Below, piece after piece: positions 16,987 to 26,325 of a stretch of DNA of 64,000 bases. Position numbers and translations under genes: made by a program. This stretch comes from Jiangella ureilytica. Its GTDB lineage: Bacteria > Actinomycetota > Actinomycetes > Jiangellales > Jiangellaceae. Under the pieces are notes generated by a model, which was not told the origin of the DNA, made no database searches, and saw only the letters and a list, made by a program, of their open reading frames with translations. Each line of letters starts with the position of its first letter. Position 1 is the first letter of the stretch. The DNA lies in assembly GCF_004348545.1 (NCBI RefSeq), contig NZ_SMKL01000022.1:21394-85393 (forward strand), written 5' to 3'.

Positions 16987-17015
16987 TTCACAAAAATGTG
17001 AAGAGTGTGTAGTGT
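16987..17015 (+). promoter_or_regulatory. Operator TTCACA-N4-TGTGAA overlapping a leaderless exporter promoter
   Basis: Positions 16987-17002 form a perfect 6+6 dyad. Its left arm TTCACA is a fair -35, and TAGTGT at 17010-17015, 17 bp further, a fair -10. The ATG at 17023 is 7 bp after the -10, so the mRNA would start at or next to the start codon, giving a leaderless transcript. The dyad core equals that at 15457-15474 except for the centre. Confidence 0.65.
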
Positions 17016-17022
17016 CGCGAGC

Positions 17023-17949
17023 ATGACCACTGCGATCGACGTCGCCGGCGTCGTCAAGACCTTCGGACCGGTCCGCGCCCTCGACGGCCTGGACCTGAAG
17101 GTCTCCACCGGCGAGGTCCACGGGTTCCTCGGCCCCAACGGGGCCGGCAAGTCGACGACGATCCGGGTCCTGCTGGGGCTGCTGCGGGCCGACTCCGGCA
17201 CCGCGCGGCTGCTCGGCGGCGATCCCTGGAACGACGCCGTCGCCCTGCACCGCCGGCTCGCCTACGTCCCCGGTGACGTCAACCTGTGGCCCAACCTCAC
17301 CGGCGGCGAGGCGATCGACCTGCTCGGCCGGCTGCGCGGCGGGCTGGACGAGAAGCGCCGCCAGGAGCTGCTCGAGCGGTTCGACCTCGACCCGGCGAAG
17401 AAGGGCCGCACCTACTCGAAGGGCAACCGGCAGAAGGTGGCGCTGGTCGCGGCACTGGCCTCCGACGTCGAGCTGCTCATCCTCGACGAGCCGACCTCCG
17501 GCCTCGACCCGTTGATGGAGGCCGTGTTCAACGAGGTCATCGACGAGTGGAAGGACGACGGCAAGACCGTGCTGCTGTCCAGCCACATCCTGACCGAGGT
17601 CGAGAAGCTGTGCGACCGCGTCAGCATCATCCGGGCCGGCACGATCGTCGAGGCCGGGACGCTGAGCGAGCTGCGCCACCTCACCCGCACCGCCATCGCG
17701 GCCGAGACCGAGCAGCCGGCCACCGGGCTGGAGCGGCTGCCCGGCATTCACGATCTCGACGCCGAGGGCCGGCGGGTGCGGTTCAGCGTCGACACCGCCC
17801 AGCTCGACGGCGCCATGAAGCACCTCACACAGTTCGGCATCCAGACGCTCACCAGCCAGCCGCCGACGCTCGAGGAACTGTTCATGCGCCACTACGGCGA
17901 CGAGCTCGCCGCCGAGGAGGCCGTGGCCGAGGCAGGGGCCTCGTCGTGA
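17023..17949 (+). CDS. ABC exporter ATP-binding protein
   Basis: This 308-residue ATPase has Walker A ([20 protein letters not shown]), a signature region [16 protein letters not shown] in place of a strict LSGGQ, Walker B ([14 protein letters not shown]) and the H-loop SSHILTEV. The C-terminal 80 residues are the extension common to DrrA/polyketide-exporter ATPases. It powers export through the permease encoded next, with a 4-bp GTGA overlap. No Shine-Dalgarno precedes the ATG, in agreement with leaderless translation. The substrate is unknown; antibiotic or lipid export is typical of the family. Confidence 0.92.
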   Translation: MTTAIDVAGVVKTFGPVRALDGLDLKVSTGEVHGFLGPNGAGKSTTIRVLLGLLRADSGTARLLGGDPWNDAVALHRRLAYVPGDVNLWPNLTGGEAIDLLGRLRGGLDEKRRQELLERFDLDPAKKGRTYSKGNRQKVALVAALASDVELLILDEPTSGLDPLMEAVFNEVIDEWKDDGKTVLLSSHILTEVEKLCDRVSIIRAGTIVEAGTLSELRHLTRTAIAAETEQPATGLERLPGIHDLDAEGRRVRFSVDTAQLDGAMKHLTQFGIQTLTSQPPTLEELFMRHYGDELAAEEAVAEAGASS

Positions 17950-19595
17950 GCGTCGCGACCGCCGGCCCGCGGCCCGGCCATCACGCCGCCGCGAGGTCCG
18001 GCGGGAGCACGCTGACCGGCACCGGCACGATGATCCGCTTCGTCCTGCGCCGCGACCGCGTCCGGCTGCCCATCTGGATCGGCGCCATCGTCCTCTCGGT
18101 CGTCGGCAGCCTGCCGGCGTTCCCCGAGACCTACCCGACGGCGGCCGACCGGCAGGCCCGGGCCGCGCTGCTGGACAACCCGGCCACCGTCGCTCTGACC
18201 GGCCCCGCCTACGGCACCGACGACTACACCTTCGGCGCCATGACGGCGAACGAGCTGCTCGGCTTCGTCGCCATCGCCGTCGCCCTGATGAGCGTGCTGC
18301 TCATGGTCCGGCACACCCGCGCCGAAGAGGAGACCGGCCGTACCGAGCTGCTGCGCGCCGGCGTCCTGGGCCGGCACGCCCCCACGACCGCGGCATTCGT
18401 CGTCGTCGCCGGCGCGAACCTGCTGATCGGGTTGCTGCTCGCGGTGCTGATGCCGGCCACGCTGGCCGAGCTGTCCGCGTCGAGCTCGCTGCTGTTCGGC
18501 GCCGCCGTGGCCTCCGTCGGCCTCGTCTTCACCGGTGTCGGTGCGCTGGCCGCGCAGGTCACCGAGCACGCTCGGGCGGCGACGGGGATCGGCGCGGCCG
18601 CCGTGGGCGTGGCGTTCGCGCTGCGTGCCATCGGCGATGTCGGCAACGCGGCGCTGTCCTGGATGTCGCCCATCGGCTGGGCCCAGCGCACCCGGGTCTA
18701 CGTCGACGACCGCTGGTGGCCACTGCTGCTCGCGGTGGGTCTGACGGTGGTGCTGGTCGCCCTGGCGTTCGCCACGACCAGCCGCCGCGACGTCGGCGCC
18801 GGGCTGGTCCCGCCGCGTCCCGGTAGTCCGCGGGGCCGCGCCGGGCTCTCAACGCCGTTCGGGCTGGCCCTGCGGCTGCAGCGCGGCGGCCTCATCGGCT
18901 GGGGTGTCGGCCTGGTGGTGTTCGGTCTCGCCTACGGCAGCCTGGCGTCGTCGATCGAGGAGTTCGTCTCGGACAACTCGACGCTGCAGGACATGCTGGG
19001 CGACTCCGGCACCCTGATCGACGGCTTCATGGCCATCGTCGTGCTCATGATGGCGCTGCTCGCGGCCGCCTACGGGCTGACAGCGGTGCTGCGGCTGCGC
19101 AGCGAGGAGACGTCCGGCCGGGGCGAGCCGGTGCTGGCGACGGCGGTGTCGCGGGTCCGGTTCGCAGGTAGCCATCTCGCGGTCGCGGTGGGCGGCAGCC
19201 TGCTGCTCATGCTGGCCGGCGGGCTGAGCCTGGCGCTGACGGCGTCGCTCGCGCTGGACGACGCGAGCGTGTTCGGCACGCTGCTGGGCGCCGCCGTGGC
19301 GCACCTGCCGGGCATCTGGCTGGTGATCGCCGTCGCCGTCGCGCTGGTCGGCCTGGCGCCGCAGCTGGTGCATCTGTCCTGGGTGGTGCTGACCTACGGT
19401 GTGGTGGTGGGCGTGCTGGGCGGCTTCTTCCAGTTCCCCGGCTGGGTGACGAAGATCTCGCCCTTCCAGGCCGCTTCTCCTCTTCCAGGAGGAGACCTCG
19501 GGACGGTAGCGGTTGTCATAATGGTTGTGCTAGCGGTCGCCCTCTTCGGGATCGGTCTGCTCGGCTTCCGCCGGCGTGACATGACGACGACCTGA
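17946..19595 (+). CDS. ABC exporter permease of the polyketide-antibiotic exporter type
   Basis: This 549-residue membrane protein is built from two homologous six-helix halves. Each half has a conserved loop with [17 protein letters not shown] (about residue 120) or [19 protein letters not shown] (about residue 385). This duplicated EExGR-ELL pattern marks the TnrB-like exporters of polyketide antibiotics (COG3559). The GTG start overlaps the ATPase stop. The first 35 residues are polar and cytoplasmic. It forms the pore for the ATPase at 17023. Expression is probably controlled by GbsR copy 2. The exported compound is not predictable. Confidence 0.88.
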   Translation: MSVATAGPRPGHHAAARSGGSTLTGTGTMIRFVLRRDRVRLPIWIGAIVLSVVGSLPAFPETYPTAADRQARAALLDNPATVALTGPAYGTDDYTFGAMTANELLGFVAIAVALMSVLLMVRHTRAEEETGRTELLRAGVLGRHAPTTAAFVVVAGANLLIGLLLAVLMPATLAELSASSSLLFGAAVASVGLVFTGVGALAAQVTEHARAATGIGAAAVGVAFALRAIGDVGNAALSWMSPIGWAQRTRVYVDDRWWPLLLAVGLTVVLVALAFATTSRRDVGAGLVPPRPGSPRGRAGLSTPFGLALRLQRGGLIGWGVGLVVFGLAYGSLASSIEEFVSDNSTLQDMLGDSGTLIDGFMAIVVLMMALLAAAYGLTAVLRLRSEETSGRGEPVLATAVSRVRFAGSHLAVAVGGSLLLMLAGGLSLALTASLALDDASVFGTLLGAAVAHLPGIWLVIAVAVALVGLAPQLVHLSWVVLTYGVVVGVLGGFFQFPGWVTKISPFQAASPLPGGDLGTVAVVIMVVLAVALFGIGLLGFRRRDMTTT

Positions 19596-19616
19596 ACCGG
19601 TAGCTGGGGGAGCCAG

Positions 19617-20450
19617 GTGGCACATCCGTCAGTCGTGGACGAACCGGCGCAGGCTCCTGCGCCGGTCGCTCCGCACACCCCGTCCGACTACATCCGGTGG
19701 GCACTACGGCGCGTCCGCACGCCGCGGCGCCCCGTCCTCATCGTCGAGATGGTCATCCTCGCCGCCGTCTACGGCATCTACTCGCTGATCCGCAACAGCG
19801 TGCCCGACGACCAGGCCCGCGCCATGGCCAACAGCGTGCAGGTCTGGACTGCCGAGCAGAGCCTCAACATCGACTTCGAGCTGTGGCTCAACCACACCGT
19901 GCACGCCGTCGAGTGGCTGACCGTCACCATCAACTACTTCTACGTGTTCCTGCACTTCGTGGTCACCGGCGCGGTGCTGGTCTGGCTGTTCCTCAGGCAT
20001 CCGGGCCGCTACAGGGCCGCTCGGACGGTGCTGGCGGTCACCACCGCGCTGGCGCTGTTCGGCTACTACCTGTTCCCGCTGGCGCCGCCGCGGCTGCTGC
20101 CCTCCGGGCTGTTCTACGACACCGTCGCCCTGCACGAGACCGTGGGCGCGCTGACGTCGGGCGACCTGCAGAACCTGTCCAACCAGTACGCCGCCATGCC
20201 CTCGATGCACGCCGGCTGGTCCATGTGGTGCGGCATCGCCATCGTCATGTTCGCCCGCCGGCACTGGGTGAAGGTGCTGGGCGTGCTGTACCCGCTGGCC
20301 ACCGTGCTGGTCATCACCGCCACCGCCAACCATTACGTGCTCGACGCCGTCGGTGGCTGGGCCACGCTGGCCGCCGGGTTCGCCCTGCAGCGGCTGCTGC
20401 ACGGCCGTTCGGTCCGCGCCTTCACGCAGCACGTAGCGGCGGTTCCGTAG
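19617..20450 (+). CDS. PAP2-superfamily membrane phosphatase (inositol-phosphoceramide-synthase-like)
   Basis: This 277-residue protein has about six membrane helices. The PAP2 motifs are NQYAAMPSMHAGW (C2, Ser and His) and TANHYVLDAVGG (C3, His and Asp). The C1 motif is degenerate, as in the AUR1/IPC-synthase-like subgroup (PF14378). Members act on membrane lipid phosphates or transfer phospho-alcohols. GTG 19617 follows GGGGGAG. It lies 21 bp after the exporter permease, so co-transcription is possible. The function is inferred from the fold. Confidence 0.82.
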   Translation: MAHPSVVDEPAQAPAPVAPHTPSDYIRWALRRVRTPRRPVLIVEMVILAAVYGIYSLIRNSVPDDQARAMANSVQVWTAEQSLNIDFELWLNHTVHAVEWLTVTINYFYVFLHFVVTGAVLVWLFLRHPGRYRAARTVLAVTTALALFGYYLFPLAPPRLLPSGLFYDTVALHETVGALTSGDLQNLSNQYAAMPSMHAGWSMWCGIAIVMFARRHWVKVLGVLYPLATVLVITATANHYVLDAVGGWATLAAGFALQRLLHGRSVRAFTQHVAAVP

Positions 20451-20584
20451 GCCTCACGAGGGTCATGCGAACCGACGGCCGATGGGGGCCGGAACGTCTC
20501 CCTGAGGTTTCGGTCCATCCGGACGTCGACCAGGGTGCGTTTCGTATCCTTGCATGACACGAGGTTCGAGTAGGGGCACGGTTC

Positions 20585-21562
20585 ATGGGCGACTGGGAGG
20601 GCGTGCGGCTGCACGTCGTCACGGGCAAGGGCGGCACCGGCAAGACGACGGTGGCCGGCGCGCTCGCCATGGCGCTGGCGGCCGGGGGCCGTCGCGTGCT
20701 GGTCGCCGAGGTCGAGGAGCGGCAGGGCCTGGCCCAGCTGTTCGACGTCCCGCCGCTGAGCTACGAGGAGCGCCGGGTGGCCTCGGCGCCGGGCGGTGGC
20801 GAGGTGTACGCACTGGCCATCGATGCACGCGAAGCCATGCACGAGTACCTCGCCATGTTCTACCGGCTCGGCCGGGCCGGGCGGGCGCTCGACAAGCTCG
20901 GCTTCGTCGACTTCGCCACCACCATCGCCCCCGGGCTGCGCGACGTCCTGCTGACCGGCAAGGCCTACGAGGCCACCCGGCGGCGCACCGCCGACCACCA
21001 CACCTACGACGCCGTCGTCCTCGACGCGCCGCCCACCGGCCGGGTGGTCCGCTTCCTCGACGTCACCACGTCGGTGTCGTCGCTGGCCCGGGTCGGTCCC
21101 ATCAACCGGCAGGCCAATTCCATCACCGACCTCATCCACAGCCCCCGCACGGCCGTGCACGTGGTCACGCTGCTCGAGGACATGCCCGTGCAAGAGACCG
21201 CCGACGCCGTCGCCGACCTGCAGGCCGCGCACATCCCGGTGGGCGCCGTGGTCGTCAACCAGGTCCGGCCGCCACACCTCGCCGCGCGGTCGTTGCCCGC
21301 GGCCCGGCGGGGCCGGCTCGACCACGAGGCGGTGCTGGCCGGCCTGCGCGCCGCCGGGCTGCCCGCCACCGACGCCGTCGTCGCCCTGCTCACCCGCGAG
21401 GCCGCCGACCACGCCGAGCGCACGGCGCTCGAGAAGACCCAGCGCGCGCTGGTCGACGACCTCGGCCGGCCGGTCTACGAGCTGCCCCGCATCGCCGACG
21501 GCATCGATCCGACCGCGCTCTACGAGCTTGCCGACGCCCTGGCCGAGCAGGGTGCCGTGTGA
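20585..21562 (+). CDS. ArsA/Get3-like ATPase, first of a pair
   Basis: This 325-residue SIMIBI P-loop ATPase has the deviant Walker A GKGGTGKTT at the N-terminus, a switch region VVLDAPPTGR and a helical middle region. It matches Rv3679 of M. tuberculosis by position. The actinobacterial pair is annotated as anion-transporting ATPases, but there is no arsenic gene nearby. A Get3-like role in handling membrane proteins has been proposed for the mycobacterial pair. ATG 20585 lies beyond a 134-bp gap after the PAP2 gene, so it likely has its own promoter. The stop overlaps the second ATPase by 4 bp. Confidence 0.9.
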   Translation: MGDWEGVRLHVVTGKGGTGKTTVAGALAMALAAGGRRVLVAEVEERQGLAQLFDVPPLSYEERRVASAPGGGEVYALAIDAREAMHEYLAMFYRLGRAGRALDKLGFVDFATTIAPGLRDVLLTGKAYEATRRRTADHHTYDAVVLDAPPTGRVVRFLDVTTSVSSLARVGPINRQANSITDLIHSPRTAVHVVTLLEDMPVQETADAVADLQAAHIPVGAVVVNQVRPPHLAARSLPAARRGRLDHEAVLAGLRAAGLPATDAVVALLTREAADHAERTALEKTQRALVDDLGRPVYELPRIADGIDPTALYELADALAEQGAV

Positions 21563-22716
21563 ACCCAGGACCTCGGGCGGCCCGGCCGCCGCACTTCGAC
21601 GTCGACCGCCTCATCGACGACCGCCGGATCCGCATCGTCGTCACCTGCGGCTCCGGCGGCGTCGGCAAGACGACGACGGCGGCGGCCATCGCGCTACGGG
21701 CGGCCGAGCGGGGCCGCAAGGCCGTCGTGCTGACCATCGACCCGGCCCGGCGGCTGGCGCAGTCCATGGGACTGTCCGAGCTCGACAACACCCCGCGCGC
21801 CGTCAAGGGCGTCGACGGCGAGGCCGGCGGCAGCCTCGACGCGATGATGCTGGACATGAAGCGGACCTTCGACGAGGTGGTCGAGGAACACACCACGCCC
21901 GAGCGGGCCAGGCAGATCCGGGCCAACCCCTTCTACCAGGCGCTCTCCTCGTCCTTCGCCGGGACGCAGGAGTACATGGCCATGGAGAAGCTCGGACAGC
22001 TGCGCGCCCGGCCCGACTGGGACCTCATCGTCGTCGACACTCCGCCGTCGCGGTCGGCGCTGGACTTCCTCGACGCCCCGGAGCGGCTCGGCTCCTTCCT
22101 TGACGGGCGCCTGATCCGGTTGCTCGGCGGGACGGCCCGGGCGGGCGGGCGCACCTACCTCAAGGTGCTGCACGCCGGCTTCAACGTCGTGACGTCGACT
22201 CTCACCAAGATCCTCGGCGGCGAGTTGCTCAAGGACGTCTCGACCTTCGTCAACGCGCTCGACACCATGTTCGGCGGCTTCCGCGAACGGGCCGAGCAGA
22301 CTTATGCGCTGCTGAAGCGCCCCGAGACGGCGTTCATCGTGGTCGCAGCACCTGAGCACGACGCCCTGCGCGAGGCCTCCTATTTCGTCGACCGGCTCTC
22401 CCGCGACGCCATGCCGCTGGCCGGGCTGCTGCTCAACCGGGTGCACGCGTCGGGGGCGGCCGGCATCGGCGCGGAGCAGGCGGTGGCCGCGGCCGAACGG
22501 CTGGAGTCGGCGTCCGACGAGGACCATGTGCTGACGGCGGCCCTGCTGCGCCTGCACGCCGACCGGCTCAAGCTGGCGACCCGCGACGAGCGCATCGGCG
22601 AGCGGTTCAGCACGACGCACCCCGACGTGCCCGTGACGCGCATCCCGGCCCTCGCCGGCGACGTCCACGACCTCGACGGCCTGCGCCAGATCGGCGCCCT
22701 CTTCGACGCCGGCTGA
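21559..22716 (+). CDS. ArsA/Get3-like ATPase, second of a pair
   Basis: This 385-residue paralogue of the preceding gene has Walker A GSGGVGKTTTAAAIALRAAE, the VLTIDPARRLAQSMGL switch region and a second signature LIVVDTPPSRSALDFLDAPERL. It has a large helical insert (residues about 80-250) with aromatic and Leu-rich segments that could form the substrate groove. It corresponds to Rv3680. The GTG start overlaps the first ATPase stop, in line with a heteromeric complex. The gene ends 6 bp before the convergent hypothetical gene at 22723. Confidence 0.9.
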   Translation: MNPGPRAARPPHFDVDRLIDDRRIRIVVTCGSGGVGKTTTAAAIALRAAERGRKAVVLTIDPARRLAQSMGLSELDNTPRAVKGVDGEAGGSLDAMMLDMKRTFDEVVEEHTTPERARQIRANPFYQALSSSFAGTQEYMAMEKLGQLRARPDWDLIVVDTPPSRSALDFLDAPERLGSFLDGRLIRLLGGTARAGGRTYLKVLHAGFNVVTSTLTKILGGELLKDVSTFVNALDTMFGGFRERAEQTYALLKRPETAFIVVAAPEHDALREASYFVDRLSRDAMPLAGLLLNRVHASGAAGIGAEQAVAAAERLESASDEDHVLTAALLRLHADRLKLATRDERIGERFSTTHPDVPVTRIPALAGDVHDLDGLRQIGALFDAG

Positions 22717-22722
22717 CGGCTG

Positions 22723-23196
22723 TCAGCTACTGAAGCCGTAGCACTCGTCCGGCCAGCGGCCCTCGTCGGGTGACAGCCGCTCGACGATGACCGGTGCGGG
22801 CGACGGCGGCACCGTGAACTCGAAGCAGGCCTTGTCCACGCCGCTCTGCGCACTGATCGCGATGGCCGGGGGCACGCCCACCACCGCGACCACCTGGAGG
22901 TCGTCCGGCCGCTCCGTCACCGAGACCAGCTCGCCGTCCTGAGTGCGCGTCACGAGGTCTTCGACGATGTCCTCGAGGCGGGCACCGACGGCCTCGTCGA
23001 ACTCGCCGGCATCGCGGTTTCGCTCCAGCCTGCCGCGCATGATCTCCGCCTCGGCCGCCTGCTCGTCGAGGACCTCTTGCTCACCCTGCCGCCACTGGTA
23101 CCAGATGACGATGACGAGCGTCGTGACGAGCAGCACGAGGACGACCGCGAGTGCGGCCATCGCGCGGCCGATGCGTCTCCACGTGCGGCTGTCCAC
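22723..23196 (-). CDS. Hypothetical single-pass membrane protein
   Basis: This protein of about 157 residues has one strong membrane helix near the N-terminus (MAALAVVLVLLVTTLVIVIWYQW). A charged coiled-coil-like stretch follows (QGEQEVLDEQAAEAEIMRGR), then a small extracellular domain with two Cys residues (DKACFEFTV and PDECYGFSS). I do not recognise the family. The start is uncertain: GTG 23196 is used, but GTG 23289 or ATG 23160 are possible. The gene lies downstream of the PASTA penicillin-binding protein on the same strand, suggesting an envelope role. Confidence 0.55.
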   Translation of the reverse strand: MDSRTWRRIGRAMAALAVVLVLLVTTLVIVIWYQWRQGEQEVLDEQAAEAEIMRGRLERNRDAGEFDEAVGARLEDIVEDLVTRTQDGELVSVTERPDDLQVVAVVGVPPAIAISAQSGVDKACFEFTVPPSPAPVIVERLSPDEGRWPDECYGFSS

Positions 23197-23300
23197 GGCG
23201 GCGGTCGGCCCCCTCGGGTGCGCTTCGCTCCGGGCCGGCGACCGGGAGGTGGCGCGGGGGCCGCGCCTCGTGAGGCGCGACCCCCGCACGGCCGTCGGCG

Positions 23301-25772
23301 CTAGCGCGCCGGCAGCAGCTCCCCTGGCAGCACCCCGCCCGGCGAGAACACCTCGCCCGGCGGCAACGTGAAGGTGTCGCGCCAGCCGTCGCCGTCGCCC
23401 TCTTCGTCGCCGTCCTCGCCGCCGAAGGTCGGCGGCTGAGTGGCGGGACCGCCGGAGATGTCGTCGTCGGCCGGGGCCTCGCCGTTGCTGATGACGAGGC
23501 CGATGTTGCTGCCCGACGCGACCTCGGCGCCGGCACCGGGATCGGTGGTGACGACGAGGCCCTCCTGTAAGTCGGAGTTCACCTCACCGGAGACGGAGGC
23601 GCTGAAACCCGCGTCCGCAAGGGTCTCGATGGCAGCGTCGGAGTCCATGCCGCGCACGTCCGGCACGCGCACCGTCACGCCCTGGATGGTCTGCGGGTCA
23701 GGAGCGGTGAACGGAATCTCATCAGCGCCGTCCAGCGCGGCGTCCATCATCTGCTTCCAGATGGGACCGGGGATGCAGCCACCGCAGGCTTCGCGGATGC
23801 GCTCGCCGTTGTAGGTGCGGCCGTCCAGCGTCTCGAGCCGGCCGTCGACGTCGGCGACCGCCACCGCGGTGGACAGCTGCGGCGTGTAGCCGACGAACCA
23901 GACGGCGATGGCGCTGTTGGTGGTACCGGTCTTGCCCGCGGCAGGTCGGTCGCCGTCGAGCTGCATGCGGTTGCCGGTGGCGCCGGAGTTGTAGATGACG
24001 CCCTGCAGGACCGAGTTGACGGCGTCGGCGACGGCCGGCTCGATGACCTTCTCGCAGGTCGGCTGCGTGTGGTCGACCAGCACGTTGCCCGCGCTGTCGG
24101 TGACCCGGACGACGGAAGTGGTGGGGCAGTGCACGCCGCGGTTGGCGAACATGGCGTAGCCCGCGGCCATGGACAGCGGCGATACCTCGTTGGCGCCCAG
24201 GGTGAACGAGGGCACTTGGTTGAGCGGCTGCACCGCGTTCGCCTCGTCGAGGTCGGCGCGCATGACGCCGGCGCCCTGCGCGATGGTGGCCGGGAGGCAG
24301 AGACCGGTGCGCTGCTCGAGCTGGGCGAAGAACGTGTTGACCGAGCGCTCGGTGCCGGTGCGCAGGTTGAACGTCCCGCTGCCGGTGGAGTTCTTCGGCT
24401 CCCAGACCTCGCTGCTGCGGATACGGCCCTCGCACGTGCTGAACGAGTTCACCCGCAGCCTCACCTGCTGCGGCGAGTTGATCGACGTGTTGAGCGGGAT
24501 GCCCTGCTCGATGGCGGCGGCAAGAACGAACGCCTTGAACGTCGACCCGGACTGGATGCCGTTGCCGCCGCCCATGACCTCGTCGGCGGCGTAGTTGATG
24601 CTGCTGACGCCGTCGCCCTCGACACCGTAGGTGCGCGAGTTGGCCATGGCGCGGATGTAGCCGTTGTTGGGCTGCACCGTGGCCAGCGAGCCGATGGCAC
24701 CGTCCGTGGGCGCGACCCGGTCGGACACCGCGTCCTGGGCCGCCGCCTGGGCCGCCGGGCTGATGGTGGTCTCGATCCGCAGGCCGCCGCGCTCGAGCAG
24801 GTTCTGCCGCTCCTCGGGCGTCTCGCCGAGCTCGGGCATGGTGAGCAGCTCGTGCACGACGTAGTCGCAGAAGTAGCCGGCGTAGGACGGCACGCAGCCG
24901 TTGGGCGTGGCGCTGGGCACCAGGCCGAGGTCGGTGGCGCGGGCCTCGGCGGCCTCCTGCTCGGTGATGCGGCCGGTGGCGGCCATGCGGTTGAGCACGA
25001 CGTTGCGGCGCCCGAGCGCGGCCTCGGGGTCGCGGGTGGGGTCGTAGGCGACCGGCTGCTGCACGATGCCGGCGAGCAGCGCGGCCTGCGTGAGCGTGAG
25101 GTTCGCGGCGGTGGTGGAGAAATACGTCCTGGCCGCCGCCTCGATGCCGTAGGAACGGGAGCCGAAGAAGGCGATGTTGAGGTAACGCTGGAGGATCTCG
25201 TCCTTGGTCAGCTCTTGCTCGACCTGAACGGCCATGCGCAGTTCTTCGAGCTTGCGGCGGTAGCCCTCGACACCAGTGCTGGCCTGGACGTCGGCGACCT
25301 CTTCGGGTGAGGTGGCCTGCGAGATGCGCACCTGCTTGACGTACTGCTGGGTGAGCGTGGAGCCACCGCCCTGGGTCTCGCCGGCCTCGACGTTGCGCAG
25401 GAACGCGCGCAGGGTGCCCTGGATGTCGATGGGGCCGCGCTCGTAGAAGCGGTCGTCCTCGATGGCGAGGATGGCGTCCTTCATGACCGGCGAGATCTCG
25501 TCGAGGCCGACCTCGACGCGGTTCTCCTCGAAGAACGTGGCGAGCGGCTGCCCGTCGGCGTCGACCATGTAGGAGGTCTGGGCCATGGGGCCGGGCTCGA
25601 GGTCGGCCGGCATGGCGGCGAAGGTGTCGGCACTCTCACGCGCGGTCAGGCCGAGGCCCGCGACCACGGGCAGGGCAAGGCCGGCCAGCAGCACACCGCA
25701 CAGCGCGGCAACCCCGGCAACGAGGAGAACACGGCGTACCGTGGCAACGACGGCGGAGGGACGTATCGCCAT
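23301..25772 (-). CDS. Bifunctional class A penicillin-binding protein with PASTA domain (PonA2-like)
   Basis: This 823-residue membrane-anchored peptidoglycan synthase has a cytoplasmic tail, one helix (about residues 18-42), a GT51 transglycosylase and a transpeptidase. In GT51, Glu105 lies in AIEDDRFYERGPID and GGSTLTQQYVKQ follows. The transpeptidase motifs are Ser410-TFK413, SVN at 477-479 and KTG at 614-616. A single PASTA domain (about 700-763) and a Pro/Gly/acidic tail complete it. GT51 motif 1 has Arg where most relatives have His (FYExGPID). ATG 25772 is chosen; GTG 25802 is an in-frame alternative. It matches PonA2 (Rv3682) and is divergent from wblA. It builds and crosslinks the cell wall. 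Confidence 0.93.
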   Translation of the reverse strand: MAIRPSAVVATVRRVLLVAGVAALCGVLLAGLALPVVAGLGLTARESADTFAAMPADLEPGPMAQTSYMVDADGQPLATFFEENRVEVGLDEISPVMKDAILAIEDDRFYERGPIDIQGTLRAFLRNVEAGETQGGGSTLTQQYVKQVRISQATSPEEVADVQASTGVEGYRRKLEELRMAVQVEQELTKDEILQRYLNIAFFGSRSYGIEAAARTYFSTTAANLTLTQAALLAGIVQQPVAYDPTRDPEAALGRRNVVLNRMAATGRITEQEAAEARATDLGLVPSATPNGCVPSYAGYFCDYVVHELLTMPELGETPEERQNLLERGGLRIETTISPAAQAAAQDAVSDRVAPTDGAIGSLATVQPNNGYIRAMANSRTYGVEGDGVSSINYAADEVMGGGNGIQSGSTFKAFVLAAAIEQGIPLNTSINSPQQVRLRVNSFSTCEGRIRSSEVWEPKNSTGSGTFNLRTGTERSVNTFFAQLEQRTGLCLPATIAQGAGVMRADLDEANAVQPLNQVPSFTLGANEVSPLSMAAGYAMFANRGVHCPTTSVVRVTDSAGNVLVDHTQPTCEKVIEPAVADAVNSVLQGVIYNSGATGNRMQLDGDRPAAGKTGTTNSAIAVWFVGYTPQLSTAVAVADVDGRLETLDGRTYNGERIREACGGCIPGPIWKQMMDAALDGADEIPFTAPDPQTIQGVTVRVPDVRGMDSDAAIETLADAGFSASVSGEVNSDLQEGLVVTTDPGAGAEVASGSNIGLVISNGEAPADDDISGGPATQPPTFGGEDGDEEGDGDGWRDTFTLPPGEVFSPGGVLPGELLPAR

Positions 25773-25992
25773 GGACGGCAAGCTTACGTCGTTATGCCAC
25801 ACTGTCTCTAACCGACAGCCGGCGCGCCAGCAGCTACCAGAATCGCCACGCCGCGGCCATCGTCCAACCGGCTGATCTATTTTCGGTCGATCAGGGTCTG
25901 GTCATGACCCACATGTTTGCATAGCGTCACGTCATCGGGGTGAACTAGAGAGGGTTTGGTGTGCTCACCAAGTTGACGGGGGTGACAGCCGG
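25773..25992. promoter_or_regulatory. Divergent regulatory region between the PBP gene and wblA
   Basis: This 220-bp non-coding gap must contain both promoters. It is less GC-rich than its flanks. A perfect palindrome GGTCATGACC sits at 25900-25909 inside a wider dyad GGGTC...GACCC. I could not assign convincing -35/-10 pairs. The wblA side has no strong Shine-Dalgarno, only GGGGGTGACAGCCGG before the ATG. Confidence 0.5.
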
Positions 25993-26280
25993 ATGACATG
26001 GATCGATGACTGGACCAGCTTGGCGGCGTGCCGCAGTAGCGAGCCCGACGAGCTGTTCGTTCAGGGCGCGGCCCAGAACCGGGCGAAGGCGGTGTGCCTC
26101 GGCTGCCCGGTGCGCACGGAGTGCCTGGCCGACGCACTGGACAACCGGACGGAGTTCGGTATCTGGGGCGGCATGACGGAGCGCGAGCGCCGTGCGCTGC
26201 TCCGGCGGCGTCCTGAGGTCGACTCGTGGCGGGGCCTGCTCGAGGCCGCCCGCGACGAGTACCTGATCAAGGCCGGCTAG
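25993..26280 (+). CDS. wblA: WhiB-family iron-sulphur regulator, WblA/WhiB4 type
   Basis: This 95-residue protein has the four Fe-S Cys residues at 13, 35, 38 and 44 (C-x21-C-x2-C-x5-C). The GIWGG turn is at residues 56-60, followed by a basic C-terminal segment RERRALLRRRPEV that contacts DNA. The stretch PDELFVQGAAQNRAKAVC is characteristic of WblA of Streptomyces and WhiB4 of mycobacteria, as is the position beside the ArsA-like pair and the PASTA PBP. WblA-type proteins are redox-sensitive regulators of development, antibiotic production and oxidative stress response. Confidence 0.95.
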   Translation: MTWIDDWTSLAACRSSEPDELFVQGAAQNRAKAVCLGCPVRTECLADALDNRTEFGIWGGMTERERRALLRRRPEVDSWRGLLEAARDEYLIKAG

Positions 26281-26300
26281 ACCCACACAGAGAACGCCGA

Positions 26301-26325
26301 GGCCCCGGGCATCACGCCCGGGGCC
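26301..26325. terminator. Perfect 10-bp stem hairpin between convergent genes
   Basis: GGCCCCGGGC, loop ATCAC, GCCCGGGGCC form a 10-bp perfect stem 20 bp after the wblA stop. It extends into the end of the convergent lipase-maturation-factor-like gene. There is no U-tract, as is common in high-GC genomes. It may act in both directions. Confidence 0.75.

Noticed and set aside
20585..22716. Arsenite efflux operon
   Set aside because: The two ArsA-like ATPases have no arsB, arsR or arsC nearby and match the conserved Rv3679/Rv3680 pair.
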